The notes under the pieces are model-generated. The model had not been told where the DNA came from, did not search any database, and worked only from the letters and a program-made list of their open reading frames with translations. From Sphingomonadales bacterium (GTDB taxonomy: Bacteria > Pseudomonadota > Alphaproteobacteria > Sphingomonadales > Sphingomonadaceae), in the NCBI GenBank assembly GCA_027486415.1, contig JAIXPC010000011.1, forward strand, positions 107,411-171,410: a DNA stretch of 64,000 bases. Reading direction: 5' to 3'. Numbering within the stretch: the stretch's first letter is position 1; the number at the start of each line of letters is the position of its first letter. Below are positions 22,100 to 29,984 of the stretch, piece by piece. The position numbers and the translations under genes are program-made.

Positions 22100-23245
22100 T
22101 TACTTGGTGACTTCGGCGTAGGCCCAGTCGAGCCAGTGGGTCAGCGCGACGATGTCGGCGGTGTCGACGGTGGCGCCGCACCAGATGCGCAGGCCCGCCG
22201 GGGCATCGCGATAGGCGCCGATGTCATAGGCAGCCTTCTCCTTCTCGAGGAGCGAGACAATGGCCTTGACCTGATCTTCGGACAGGCCGGGCAGCACGAG
22301 GCAGACCGACGTGTTGGAGCGCGACGCGGCGTCCTTGGCCAGATGCTCGACCCACGGACGGCCCTGCACCCAGGCATCGAGCGCGGCGGCGTTGGCGTTG
22401 GCACGCGCCTTCAGCGCATCGAGCCCGCCCAGGCTGTCGGCCCATTCCAGCGCGTCGATATAGTCCTCGACCGCCAGCATCGAAGGCGTGTTGATCGTCT
22501 CGCCAACGAAGATGCCTTCGGTCAGCTTGCCCTTGGATACGAGGCGGAAGATCTTGGGCAGCGGCCAGGCCGGGGTGTAGCTTTCCAGCCGTTCGACGGC
22601 GCGCGGGCCGAGGATGAGGACGCCGTGGCCGCCTTCGCCGCCCAGCACCTTCTGCCACGAATAGGTCAGCACATCGACCTTGGCCCAATCGACATCCTGC
22701 GCGAACACGGCGGACGTGGCGTCGGCGAAGGTCAGGCCTTCACGGGTGTCGGGGATCCAGTCGTAATCGGGGATGCGGACGCCCGATGTGGTGCCGTTGG
22801 CGGTGAACAGCACGTCGTTCGTGAAGTCCATAGACGCCAGATCCGGCAGTTCGCCGTAGGGCGCGGTGATCACGGTCGGGTTCAGTTTCAGCTGCTTGGC
22901 GGCATCCGTCACCCAGCCTTCGCCAAAGCTTTCCCAGGCCAGCGCGGTGACGGGGCGGGCGCCCAGCATCGTCCACATCGCCATTTCATAGGCGCCGGTG
23001 TCGCTGGCTGGCACGATGCCGATGCGGTGCGTGTCGGGCACGCCCAGCAGCTTGCGCGTCAGGTCGATGGCGTGCTTCAACCGCGTCTTGCCGATCTTGG
23101 ACCGGTGCGAGCGGCCAAGGCTGGCGATGCTGAGGCTGGCGGGGTCCCAACCGGGGCGCTTGGCGCAAGGCCCGGACGAGAAATAGGGGCGCGCAGGCGT
23201 TGTTTGCGGGCGCGTCGTCGCGCCGGCGGCAGGCTTGTCAGTCAT
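22100..23245 (-). CDS. serC: Phosphoserine aminotransferase
   Basis: SerC makes phosphoserine from 3-phosphohydroxypyruvate with pyridoxal phosphate. The 381-residue protein has YFSSGPCAKRPGW near the start. The PLP lysine is in LTYSWQKVLGGEGGHG, and RSHRSKIGK is conserved in the alphaproteobacterial type. It sits upstream of serA on the same strand, with REP-like hairpins between the two genes. Confidence 0.95.
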   Translation of the reverse strand: MTDKPAAGATTRPQTTPARPYFSSGPCAKRPGWDPASLSIASLGRSHRSKIGKTRLKHAIDLTRKLLGVPDTHRIGIVPASDTGAYEMAMWTMLGARPVTALAWESFGEGWVTDAAKQLKLNPTVITAPYGELPDLASMDFTNDVLFTANGTTSGVRIPDYDWIPDTREGLTFADATSAVFAQDVDWAKVDVLTYSWQKVLGGEGGHGVLILGPRAVERLESYTPAWPLPKIFRLVSKGKLTEGIFVGETINTPSMLAVEDYIDALEWADSLGGLDALKARANANAAALDAWVQGRPWVEHLAKDAASRSNTSVCLVLPGLSEDQVKAIVSLLEKEKAAYDIGAYRDAPAGLRIWCGATVDTADIVALTHWLDWAYAEVTK

Positions 23246-23364
23246 GTTCTCTCCTTACAGAGAGCGCGCGCCGCGTTGGGACGGCGTGGCCCGCCGCCGG
23301 GGATAGGGCTTTGGCCAGCGCGGTCAAGCGGTTTCGTTTTTACCGTGGGCCCAAGGCCCCGCCA

Positions 23365-24219
23365 TCAGGCCAGCGACTCGACGATGGCGCGGCCCAGCGG
23401 TACGAACTGGCGGTTGCGTTCCGCCAGTTCGGATTTGGCCGCGAACAGATAGGCCGCCACCCAGATCGGCTTGCGGCCGGGCGGCGTTATCACCGAAACG
23501 ATGTTGCGCGCGCGCCAGGAACCGGCGCCGGTCTTGTTGGCTTCGGCCCAGCCCGGCGGCAGCGCGGCGCGGATCATGGTATTGGCAGTCTGGCTGGCCT
23601 GCATCCACGCCCACAACTGCGCGCGAGCGGGGGCGGAGAGGGCGCCGCCTGTCACCAGCGCCCACGACGTGGCGAGCATGGCGGCGGGCGTGGTGGTGTC
23701 GCGCGGGTCGCCGGGAGTCTCGTTGTTCAATTCCGGCTCGACGCGGTCGAGGCGGGTGACCGCATCGCCAAGCCCGCGCAGCCATGTCGTCAGCGCCGCC
23801 GGCCCGCCGATGCGGGCAAGGCCGATGTTGGCAGCGGGATTGTCCGACAGCACGCACATGGCCTCGGCCAGTTCCAGCAGACTGGCGGTGTCGCCGACAC
23901 GCTTTTCGCTGAACGGCGCGTTGGCCAGCATGTCCTCACGGCGGACGGGCAGGCGATCGTTCAGCCGCCATTCCCCCTGATCCGCACCTTGCAGCAAGCG
24001 GGCGGCCAGCAGCAGCTTGAAGGTGGAGCAGAGCGGGAAACGCTCCCCGGCGCGATGTTGGAAGCGGGCGCCATCGTGGGTGTCGAGCAGGGCGACGCCG
24101 ATGCGGCCGCCAGCATCGCGCTCGATCCCGGTGATGGCGCGGCGCAGCGGGGCAAAGCGATCCGGGCTGGCAGCCGCGATCAGGGGCAGGCCGGCGATCA
24201 GGGTGCGGCGGTCGATCAT
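23365..24219 (-). CDS. bla: Class A beta-lactamase
   Basis: A 284-residue exported enzyme with a complete class A active site: Ser65-Thr-Phe-Lys68, Ser125-Asp-Asn127, Glu161 in EPELN, and Lys229-Thr-Gly. Nothing catalytic is missing, so penicillin hydrolysis is expected. The signal region (MIDRRTLIAGLPLIAAA) has a twin-arginine-like pair. The start overlaps the stop of the upstream amino-acid permease (ATGA), an unusual coupling. It lies in ordinary chromosomal context with no mobile element next to it, which suggests an intrinsic gene rather than a captured one. Confidence 0.93.
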   Translation of the reverse strand: MIDRRTLIAGLPLIAAASPDRFAPLRRAITGIERDAGGRIGVALLDTHDGARFQHRAGERFPLCSTFKLLLAARLLQGADQGEWRLNDRLPVRREDMLANAPFSEKRVGDTASLLELAEAMCVLSDNPAANIGLARIGGPAALTTWLRGLGDAVTRLDRVEPELNNETPGDPRDTTTPAAMLATSWALVTGGALSAPARAQLWAWMQASQTANTMIRAALPPGWAEANKTGAGSWRARNIVSVITPPGRKPIWVAAYLFAAKSELAERNRQFVPLGRAIVESLA

Positions 24220-25556
24220 GCGAGGCTCCGTTGCGCGAGACGGCGGGCGTGCCACCACGCCCAGGCGGCGACAAACACGCCGGCCATGATAAGAAGCGAG
24301 GGGCGTCCGGTGGCGGTATCGGTCCAGAAACTGTGCACCGCCCACAGGGTGACGGCCAGGCCGAGCAGCGGCAGGGCAGGGTGGGCCGGTGCCAGCCACG
24401 GGGCAGGGCGGCGATGGCGGCGGGCGACGATCAGCGCCAGCGCGATCAGCAGATAATCAGCGACATTGCCGCTGGTGAGGATCAGCAGCCAGCGTTCGCC
24501 AAGTCCGATGGCGGCAGCCGCCGCGATGGTGACCAGCAGGGTGCCCCCCCACGGGGCCCGCGTGCGTTGTGACACGCGCCTTGCCAGCGCGCCGATCGTG
24601 CCGGGCAGCACGCCATCGCGTCCCATGCCGTACACCATCCGAGAAAAGGCCATGATCGTGGCCACCATGGCGTTGAAGACGGCCGCGATCACCCCGGCAG
24701 AGACTGCCTGCGCCACGGCCGGGCTGGCCCGGCGATCCAGCAGTGCCGCAATGGGCGCGGGCGCGGCCAGCAGATCGGGCGCGGCGGCCAGGGCTGGCAC
24801 CAGCACCAGCATGGGCGTTGCAATCGTGATGGCCGAAAGCCCCCCGGCCCGCACCACCACCGGCCCGAGCGCGTCGCGACCGCCGGCCATCTCCTCGACG
24901 AAATACAGGGCATAGACCGCGCCGCCACACCAGAACAGGCCGCCCAGCACGGCGAGGCCAAAGCCGGCGCGATCGGCGGTGGCCGGTGCCAGCAGGCTGG
25001 CCAGCGGCACAGCCGGTGCCGTGGCCGCCACGCCGACGAGAATGGCCAGCGCCAGCAACTCCACGCCCAGAAACAGGCCGGTGACGAACGCCGACGTGCG
25101 GATGTTGAGCATCGCCACCGCCGCCGCCAGCACCAACCCTGCCGGGGCAACCGGCAGCGCTGGCAGGCCTGGCACGAGAAATTCGAAATACGCCGACAGG
25201 CCCAGCGCCGAGAAGGCGATCAGCGGCATGGCGGTGATCAACGTCATGAACATATAGGCATGGGCCACGCCCGGCCCGAGCAGGGCCGACAGGCCGGGGT
25301 AGACACCGCCTGCCCCGGCATGACGGGCACCAAGTTCGGCGTAGAGCAGGGCCAGGACGGCTGCGAGCACGCCGCCCAGCAGGAAGGCCAGTGCGGCCCC
25401 GGTTCCCGCCAGGTGCAGCACCGCTGATCCGCCGACAAAGACGCTGAGCACCGGGGAGACGGCCGACAGCACCAGCAGCAGCACGCCACCCGGTGCCAGG
25501 CCACGTTCCAGATCGCCTTGCAAGCCTGTTGATCCTCCCCGACCCGAGAGGTGCAT
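24216..25556 (-). CDS. APC-superfamily amino-acid permease
   Basis: This 446-residue polytopic membrane protein has about twelve hydrophobic segments. The first is LAPGGVLLLVLSAVSPVLSV, and the conserved APC-type GAGGVYPGLSALLGPGVA follows. The substrate is not predictable, and basic or neutral amino acids are typical of the family. ATG 25556 (MHLSGRGG) is preferred because the 33 codons upstream are hydrophilic and overlap a likely promoter. It is translationally coupled to the class A beta-lactamase gene. Confidence 0.87.
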   Translation of the reverse strand: MHLSGRGGSTGLQGDLERGLAPGGVLLLVLSAVSPVLSVFVGGSAVLHLAGTGAALAFLLGGVLAAVLALLYAELGARHAGAGGVYPGLSALLGPGVAHAYMFMTLITAMPLIAFSALGLSAYFEFLVPGLPALPVAPAGLVLAAAVAMLNIRTSAFVTGLFLGVELLALAILVGVAATAPAVPLASLLAPATADRAGFGLAVLGGLFWCGGAVYALYFVEEMAGGRDALGPVVVRAGGLSAITIATPMLVLVPALAAAPDLLAAPAPIAALLDRRASPAVAQAVSAGVIAAVFNAMVATIMAFSRMVYGMGRDGVLPGTIGALARRVSQRTRAPWGGTLLVTIAAAAAIGLGERWLLILTSGNVADYLLIALALIVARRHRRPAPWLAPAHPALPLLGLAVTLWAVHSFWTDTATGRPSLLIMAGVFVAAWAWWHARRLAQRSLA

Positions 25557-25657
25557 CGCAGCCGGCCTGTCGTCAATGCGTATGGCGGCGCGGGGGGTGA
25601 CAATGACCGTGCGATGCCGTATCGCACCCGGCCGTTTTGCAAAGAGTATATGCACCG

Positions 25658-26518
25658 ATGATGACCCCGCCGACCCCTGCGGTTCCCGAACGCATCTTTC
25701 CGACGGCCGAAGAAGACGCCCGCATCGGCAACCGGCCGACGGCGGTGCCGCAGACCGAACATCCCGCCTACCGCCTGGCCTTTCAGGACCCCGATTTCCT
25801 GCTGCGCGAAGATCTGCGCCCGGTGCGGTTCCAGCTGGAGCTGATGAAGCCGGAAGTGTTGCTGGCCGAAGCCGGCATCACCTCGACCTTTGTCTTTTAT
25901 GGCTCGGCGCGCATCCCGTCGCCGGAAGAGGCCTCCGCGGTGCTGGCGGCAGCGACAACGCCCGAACAGAAACTGGTGGCGCAGCGGCTGGCCGACAAGG
26001 CGCATTATTACGACGTCGCCCGCCAGCTGGCGGTGACTGTTTCCACCTTCTGCAAGGATGACGAGCGCTGCTTCACCGTCTGTTCGGGCGGCGGCCCTTC
26101 GATCATGGAGGCCGCCAACCGCGGTGCCTGGGAAGTGGGCGCGCCGTCACTGGGCATGAACATCGTGCTGCCGCACGAACAGGTGCCCAACCCCTATGTG
26201 ACGCCAGGCCTGTCGTTCCAGTTCCACTATTTCGCGCTCAGGAAGATGCATTTCCTGATGCGCGCCAAGGCGGTGGCGGTGTTCCCCGGCGGCTTTGGCA
26301 CGTTCGATGAACTGTTCGAACTGTTGACCCTGGTGCAGACCGGCAAGGTCGCGCCGCTGCCGATCCTGATCTATGGCCGCGATTTCTGGAACCGCGTGGT
26401 GAACTTCGAAGCGCTGGCCGAAGAGGGCGTGATCGCGCGCAGCGATCTGGATCTGCTGCACTTCGTGGAGACGGCCGAAGAAGGCTGGGCGATCGTCAAG
26501 GCGCATTACGGCCTGTAA
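25658..26518 (+). CDS. LOG-family protein (cytokinin riboside 5'-monophosphate phosphoribohydrolase-like)
   Basis: The 286-residue protein shows the two signature motifs of the LOG/TIGR00730 family, SGGGPSIMEAANRGA and PGGFGTFDELFE. Family members release adenine-type bases from nucleoside monophosphates. It has an N-terminal extension of about 75 residues before the Rossmann core. ATG 25658 is followed at once by another ATG, and either could serve. It is a single gene, ending at a strong bidirectional terminator shared with the cytochrome gene. Confidence 0.9.
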   Translation: MMTPPTPAVPERIFPTAEEDARIGNRPTAVPQTEHPAYRLAFQDPDFLLREDLRPVRFQLELMKPEVLLAEAGITSTFVFYGSARIPSPEEASAVLAAATTPEQKLVAQRLADKAHYYDVARQLAVTVSTFCKDDERCFTVCSGGGPSIMEAANRGAWEVGAPSLGMNIVLPHEQVPNPYVTPGLSFQFHYFALRKMHFLMRAKAVAVFPGGFGTFDELFELLTLVQTGKVAPLPILIYGRDFWNRVVNFEALAEEGVIARSDLDLLHFVETAEEGWAIVKAHYGL

Positions 26519-26536
26519 CGACTCCCTTCCACACAC

Positions 26537-26576
26537 AAAAAAGGGGCGTTGGCCGATATGGCCACCGCCCCTTTTT
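26537..26576. terminator. Bidirectional terminator between the LOG gene and the cytochrome c gene
   Basis: An A-run followed by GGGGCG, an inner GGCC/GGCC arm, then CGCCCC and a T-run forms a hairpin that is symmetric on both strands. The two convergent genes end 18 bp and 14 bp away. Confidence 0.9.
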
Positions 26577-26590
26577 CGTATCAGCAGCGC

Positions 26591-27247
26591 TTACTTGGCA
26601 GCAGCATCCGCCGGTGCAGCGGCAGCTGCATCAGCCGGGGCGGCTTCGGCAGCCGGAGCAGCCTCTTCCGCCGGGGCGGCGGGCAGCGGCAGCGGACTGG
26701 CGCTCTGGGTGTTGAGCCAGGCGATCACGGCGGCGCGATCTTCCGGCTTGGCGATGCCGGCAAAGCTCATCTTGTTGCCGGGGGCATAGGCCTTGGGGCT
26801 CTTCAGCCAGGCCCACATTTCGTCCCAGCTCCAGGCCTTGCCCGCCATGCCCTTCAGCGCATCGGAATAAGCAAAGCCGGCGTGGCTGGCGATCGGGCGA
26901 CCGATGACGCCATGCAGGGCCGGGCCGGTGCCGTTGGCGCCACCCGGGGCGGCGTTGTGGCAGGCAGCGCACTTCTTGAACACTGCCTCGCCCTTGGCGA
27001 CGTCGGCAGAGGCCAGATAGAAGGCTGCCGGCTTTTCCGCGTCGGCAGCAGCAGCGCCTTCGGCCGGGGCCTCTTCGGCGCCGGCGATTTCATAGCCCGG
27101 CTTTTCCGGGGCATGGCGCGCGAACATCATGTCGCTGGCGATGGACACGCCCAGCACGGCCACCAGGCCGGCCAGCAGGCCACCAAAGATCTTGTTCCAC
27201 TCGAAACTGTCCACGTCGAAGCTCCAACGATGGCGCCGGGTCGACAT
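26591..27247 (-). CDS. Membrane-anchored class I cytochrome c
   Basis: The 218-residue protein has one N-terminal membrane anchor (IFGGLLAGLVAVLGVSIA). A haem-binding CAACH motif follows near residue 95, and the methionine ligand is probably in NKMSFAG. An alanine/glutamate-rich tail extends beyond the usual cytochrome end. Such anchored cytochromes (CycM type) carry electrons from the bc1 complex to terminal oxidases. ATG 27247 gives MSTRRHRW before the anchor. It is divergent from pheA. Confidence 0.92.
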   Translation of the reverse strand: MSTRRHRWSFDVDSFEWNKIFGGLLAGLVAVLGVSIASDMMFARHAPEKPGYEIAGAEEAPAEGAAAADAEKPAAFYLASADVAKGEAVFKKCAACHNAAPGGANGTGPALHGVIGRPIASHAGFAYSDALKGMAGKAWSWDEMWAWLKSPKAYAPGNKMSFAGIAKPEDRAAVIAWLNTQSASPLPLPAAPAEEAAPAAEAAPADAAAAAPADAAAK

Positions 27248-27352
27248 CGGGCGGGCTTGCCCATCAGCGCCTTTTAACGCGCCAGCGATAGGCGCTTGCG
27301 CCGCCCCTCGCAAGCATTTGCTTGTTGCACCGCACTATCTTAAGCCAGAGGC

Positions 27353-28249
27353 ATGACGAGCAATTACCCTCCGCTGGCCCAGGCGCTGGTCGATCGCATG
27401 GCCGAAGCTGCCGCTGCCGAACCGTTGCGCGCCGTGGCGTTTCAGGGGGCACCGGGTGCCTATAGCCACCAGGCTGTGCGCGAGGCCTTCCCGGATCGCC
27501 TGCCGCTGCCGTGCGCGGGGTTTGAAGACGCGATCGAGGCGGTGCAATCGGGCCGCGCCGGGGTGGCGATGATCCCCATCGAGAACAGCCTGCATGGCCG
27601 CGTCGCCGATATCCACTTCCTGCTGCCCGAATCCGGCCTGTCGATCGTGGGCGAGCATTTCGTGCGCGTGCGCCATTGCCTGCTCGGGCTGGGTGACAAA
27701 TCGGCCCTGCGCGAGGTGAAGAGCCACCCGCAGGCGCTGGGCCAGGTGCGCCATTATCTGCGCGCATCGGGTATCGCACCGGTGCAATTCTTCGACACCG
27801 CTGCCGCTGCCGCCGCGGTTGCCGGCGAAGGCGATGCCAGCATCGGTGCCATCGCCAGCCGGCTGGCCGGGGAACTATACGGGCTGTCGGTGCTGGCCGA
27901 GGGCGTGGAGGACGCCGATCACAACACGACGCGCTTTGTCGTGCTGTCGCGGGAATCCGTGGCCGTGCCGGCAGGCGTGCCGGCGATGACCAGTTTCAAT
28001 TTCGAGGTGCGTTCGGTGCCAGCGGCCCTGTTCAAGGCGCTGGGCGGTTTTGCCACCAACGGCGTCAACATGACCAAGCTGGAAAGCTACTTGCGCGACG
28101 GCAAGTTTTCGCAGGCCGAATTCTATGCCGAGATCGAGGGGGCGCCAACCGAGGCGCCTGTGCAGCGCGCCATGGAGGAACTCGCCTTCTTCACCAACTG
28201 GGTGACAGTGATCGGGACGTATCCCCGCGCGCGGGACCGCGCGGAATAG
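27353..28249 (+). CDS. pheA: Prephenate dehydratase
   Basis: This enzyme converts prephenate to phenylpyruvate in phenylalanine synthesis. The 298-residue monofunctional form has FQGAPGAYSHQA at the N-terminus, the substrate motif IPIENSLHGRV, and NTTRFVVL (the TRF motif). A C-terminal ACT domain with the phenylalanine-sensing ESYLRDG segment follows. There is no chorismate mutase domain. It is convergent with rsmD, with a 28-bp gap. Confidence 0.95.
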   Translation: MTSNYPPLAQALVDRMAEAAAAEPLRAVAFQGAPGAYSHQAVREAFPDRLPLPCAGFEDAIEAVQSGRAGVAMIPIENSLHGRVADIHFLLPESGLSIVGEHFVRVRHCLLGLGDKSALREVKSHPQALGQVRHYLRASGIAPVQFFDTAAAAAAVAGEGDASIGAIASRLAGELYGLSVLAEGVEDADHNTTRFVVLSRESVAVPAGVPAMTSFNFEVRSVPAALFKALGGFATNGVNMTKLESYLRDGKFSQAEFYAEIEGAPTEAPVQRAMEELAFFTNWVTVIGTYPRARDRAE

Positions 28250-28277
28250 ACGAGGCGCGCGGGATCGCGCGGAATGA

Positions 28278-28814
28278 TCAGGCCGGCGCGCGCAGCAGAC
28301 GCACCAGCGCCTTGCCGAAACGCCGCTCGACGATCACCTCCCACTCGCTGGCCAGCGGGTCGGTGACGGCAGTTTCCAGGCTGATGATGGCGCCCGGCGC
28401 AATCCAGCCCTGCGCGTGAAGGTGGCCCAGCGCCGGATCGACAAGACCCTGACCGTAAGGGGGATCGAGAAAGACGAGGTGGTGGGCCCGTGGGGCCGGG
28501 CCAAGGCTGGTGACCGGGCTCTGACGCACGTCGCCGGCCGCGCCCAGCGTGGCCAGGTTGGCGCGAATGGCCTTCACCGCCGCGCCATCACTGTCGATGA
28601 AACAGGCACTGCCGGCACCGCGAGACAACGCTTCCAGCCCCAGCGCACCCGTACCGGCAAAGACGTCGAGCACGTCGAGCCCGTCGAAACTGCCGAGCCG
28701 GCTGGCCAGCATCGAGAAGATCGCTTCGCGCGCGCGGTCGCTGGTCGGGCGGGTCGACTGGCCCGCGGGGGCCGTGATCGCCCGTCCGCGCCAGCGCCCG
28801 GAAATGATACGCAT
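28278..28814 (-). CDS. rsmD: 16S rRNA (guanine-966 N2)-methyltransferase
   Basis: The 178-residue SAM-dependent methyltransferase has RIISGRWRGR at the start, DVFAGTGALGLEALSRGA (SAM-binding) and LDPPYGQGL (catalytic DPPY). It matches RsmD in length and order. Its ATG overlaps the stop of the upstream pseudouridine synthase gene by one base, so the two RNA-modification genes form an operon. Confidence 0.95.
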   Translation of the reverse strand: MRIISGRWRGRAITAPAGQSTRPTSDRAREAIFSMLASRLGSFDGLDVLDVFAGTGALGLEALSRGAGSACFIDSDGAAVKAIRANLATLGAAGDVRQSPVTSLGPAPRAHHLVFLDPPYGQGLVDPALGHLHAQGWIAPGAIISLETAVTDPLASEWEVIVERRFGKALVRLLRAPA

Positions 28815-29890
28815 CAGCCCCGGCCTGCCTTGCCTTGCTCCGTCTTCGCGGCCTTCAGCATCGATTTGAGCAGCGCCACGTCGGAATCGGGGATTTCATC
28901 GGCCATGCGCGGCGGCAGATCATCGAGCCCGATCGGGCCATAGGCGATGCGGATCAGGCGGTTGACCTGCAGACCGACGTGCTCGAGCACGCGGCGCACT
29001 TCGCGATTCTTGCCTTCGCGGATGGTGACGATCAGCCAGAGATTATGGCCGGTGCGGCGTTCGATATCGGCAATGATCGGGCCATAATGCACGCCATCGA
29101 TGGTGGCACCATCGGCCAGGCTTTCCAGCGCGGCCTGGGTGATCTCGCCAAAGGCACGCACGCGATAGACGCGCGGCACGCCCGACGACGGCAATTCCAG
29201 CGCCCGCTTCAGCTCACCATCGGTGGTGAGGAGGAGCAGGCCCTCGGTGTTCATGTCGAGCCGGCCGACGGGCACGACGCGTGGCAGGCCTGGCGGCAAT
29301 ATGTCCATGATCGTCGGGCGGCCGGCAGGGTCGCGCGCGGCGGTGAGGAAGCCGGCGGGCTTGTGGAAGCGATAGAGCCTGGCAGGCGCGATGCCCGCCA
29401 CAGGCTCACCATCGACCGTGATGTTGGCGAGGCTGGTGATGTTCAGCGCCGGCGAGGTGAGGGCGACGCCATCGATGGCGATGCGGCCTTCGGCAATCAT
29501 GCGTTCGATATCGCGGCGCGATCCGACACCGGCGCGGGCCAGTGCCTTGGCAATGCGTTGCGGTGCCACCTCGGTCTGGCGGACGGGTGGCGGGGCGCGC
29601 TTGGCGCGCGGGGCGGGGGCAAGCGCCGGCTTGCCGGGGCCGCGGGCGGGCCTGTCATCGCGAGCGGCACGTTCGGCGCGAGCGGGCCGCGCCGGGCGGC
29701 TGTCGCGTTGTGGGCGGTCGTTGCGTGGCTGACGCTCTTCGCCTTCGGCGCGCTCGCGGCGCTCACTCCACCCGGCGCTGCGTTCGCTGCGGCGTGTCGG
29801 GCGGGCAGGGCGCTCGCCGGAAGGACGGTCGCCTGGCGGACGATTGCCGGGCGGGCCTTTGCCGCCGGTGGGTTTGCGGGGTGGTCGCAT
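28814..29890 (-). CDS. rluB: RsuA/RluB-family rRNA pseudouridine synthase with long disordered N-terminus
   Basis: The core has an S4 RNA-binding domain (QRIAKALARAGVGSRRDIERM). The catalytic aspartate lies in VGRLDMNTEGLLLLTTDG, and KNREVRRVLEHVG is typical of the family. The first 110 or so residues are Arg/Pro/Gly/Glu-rich low complexity, probably an RNA-contacting tail common in alphaproteobacteria. The exact start is uncertain (ATG 29890 or 29902). RluB (23S) is likelier than RsuA (16S), but sequence alone does not prove it. Confidence 0.88.
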   Translation of the reverse strand: MRPPRKPTGGKGPPGNRPPGDRPSGERPARPTRRSERSAGWSERRERAEGEERQPRNDRPQRDSRPARPARAERAARDDRPARGPGKPALAPAPRAKRAPPPVRQTEVAPQRIAKALARAGVGSRRDIERMIAEGRIAIDGVALTSPALNITSLANITVDGEPVAGIAPARLYRFHKPAGFLTAARDPAGRPTIMDILPPGLPRVVPVGRLDMNTEGLLLLTTDGELKRALELPSSGVPRVYRVRAFGEITQAALESLADGATIDGVHYGPIIADIERRTGHNLWLIVTIREGKNREVRRVLEHVGLQVNRLIRIAYGPIGLDDLPPRMADEIPDSDVALLKSMLKAAKTEQGKAGRG

Positions 29891-29984
29891 GGCGCATCCC
29901 ATGCGGCCACGGCGGGTGATTGTCAAAACAAAGGGGGCCAGTGTTGCCACTGGCCCCCGATGCCTTGTGCAGGGGATCAGACGA

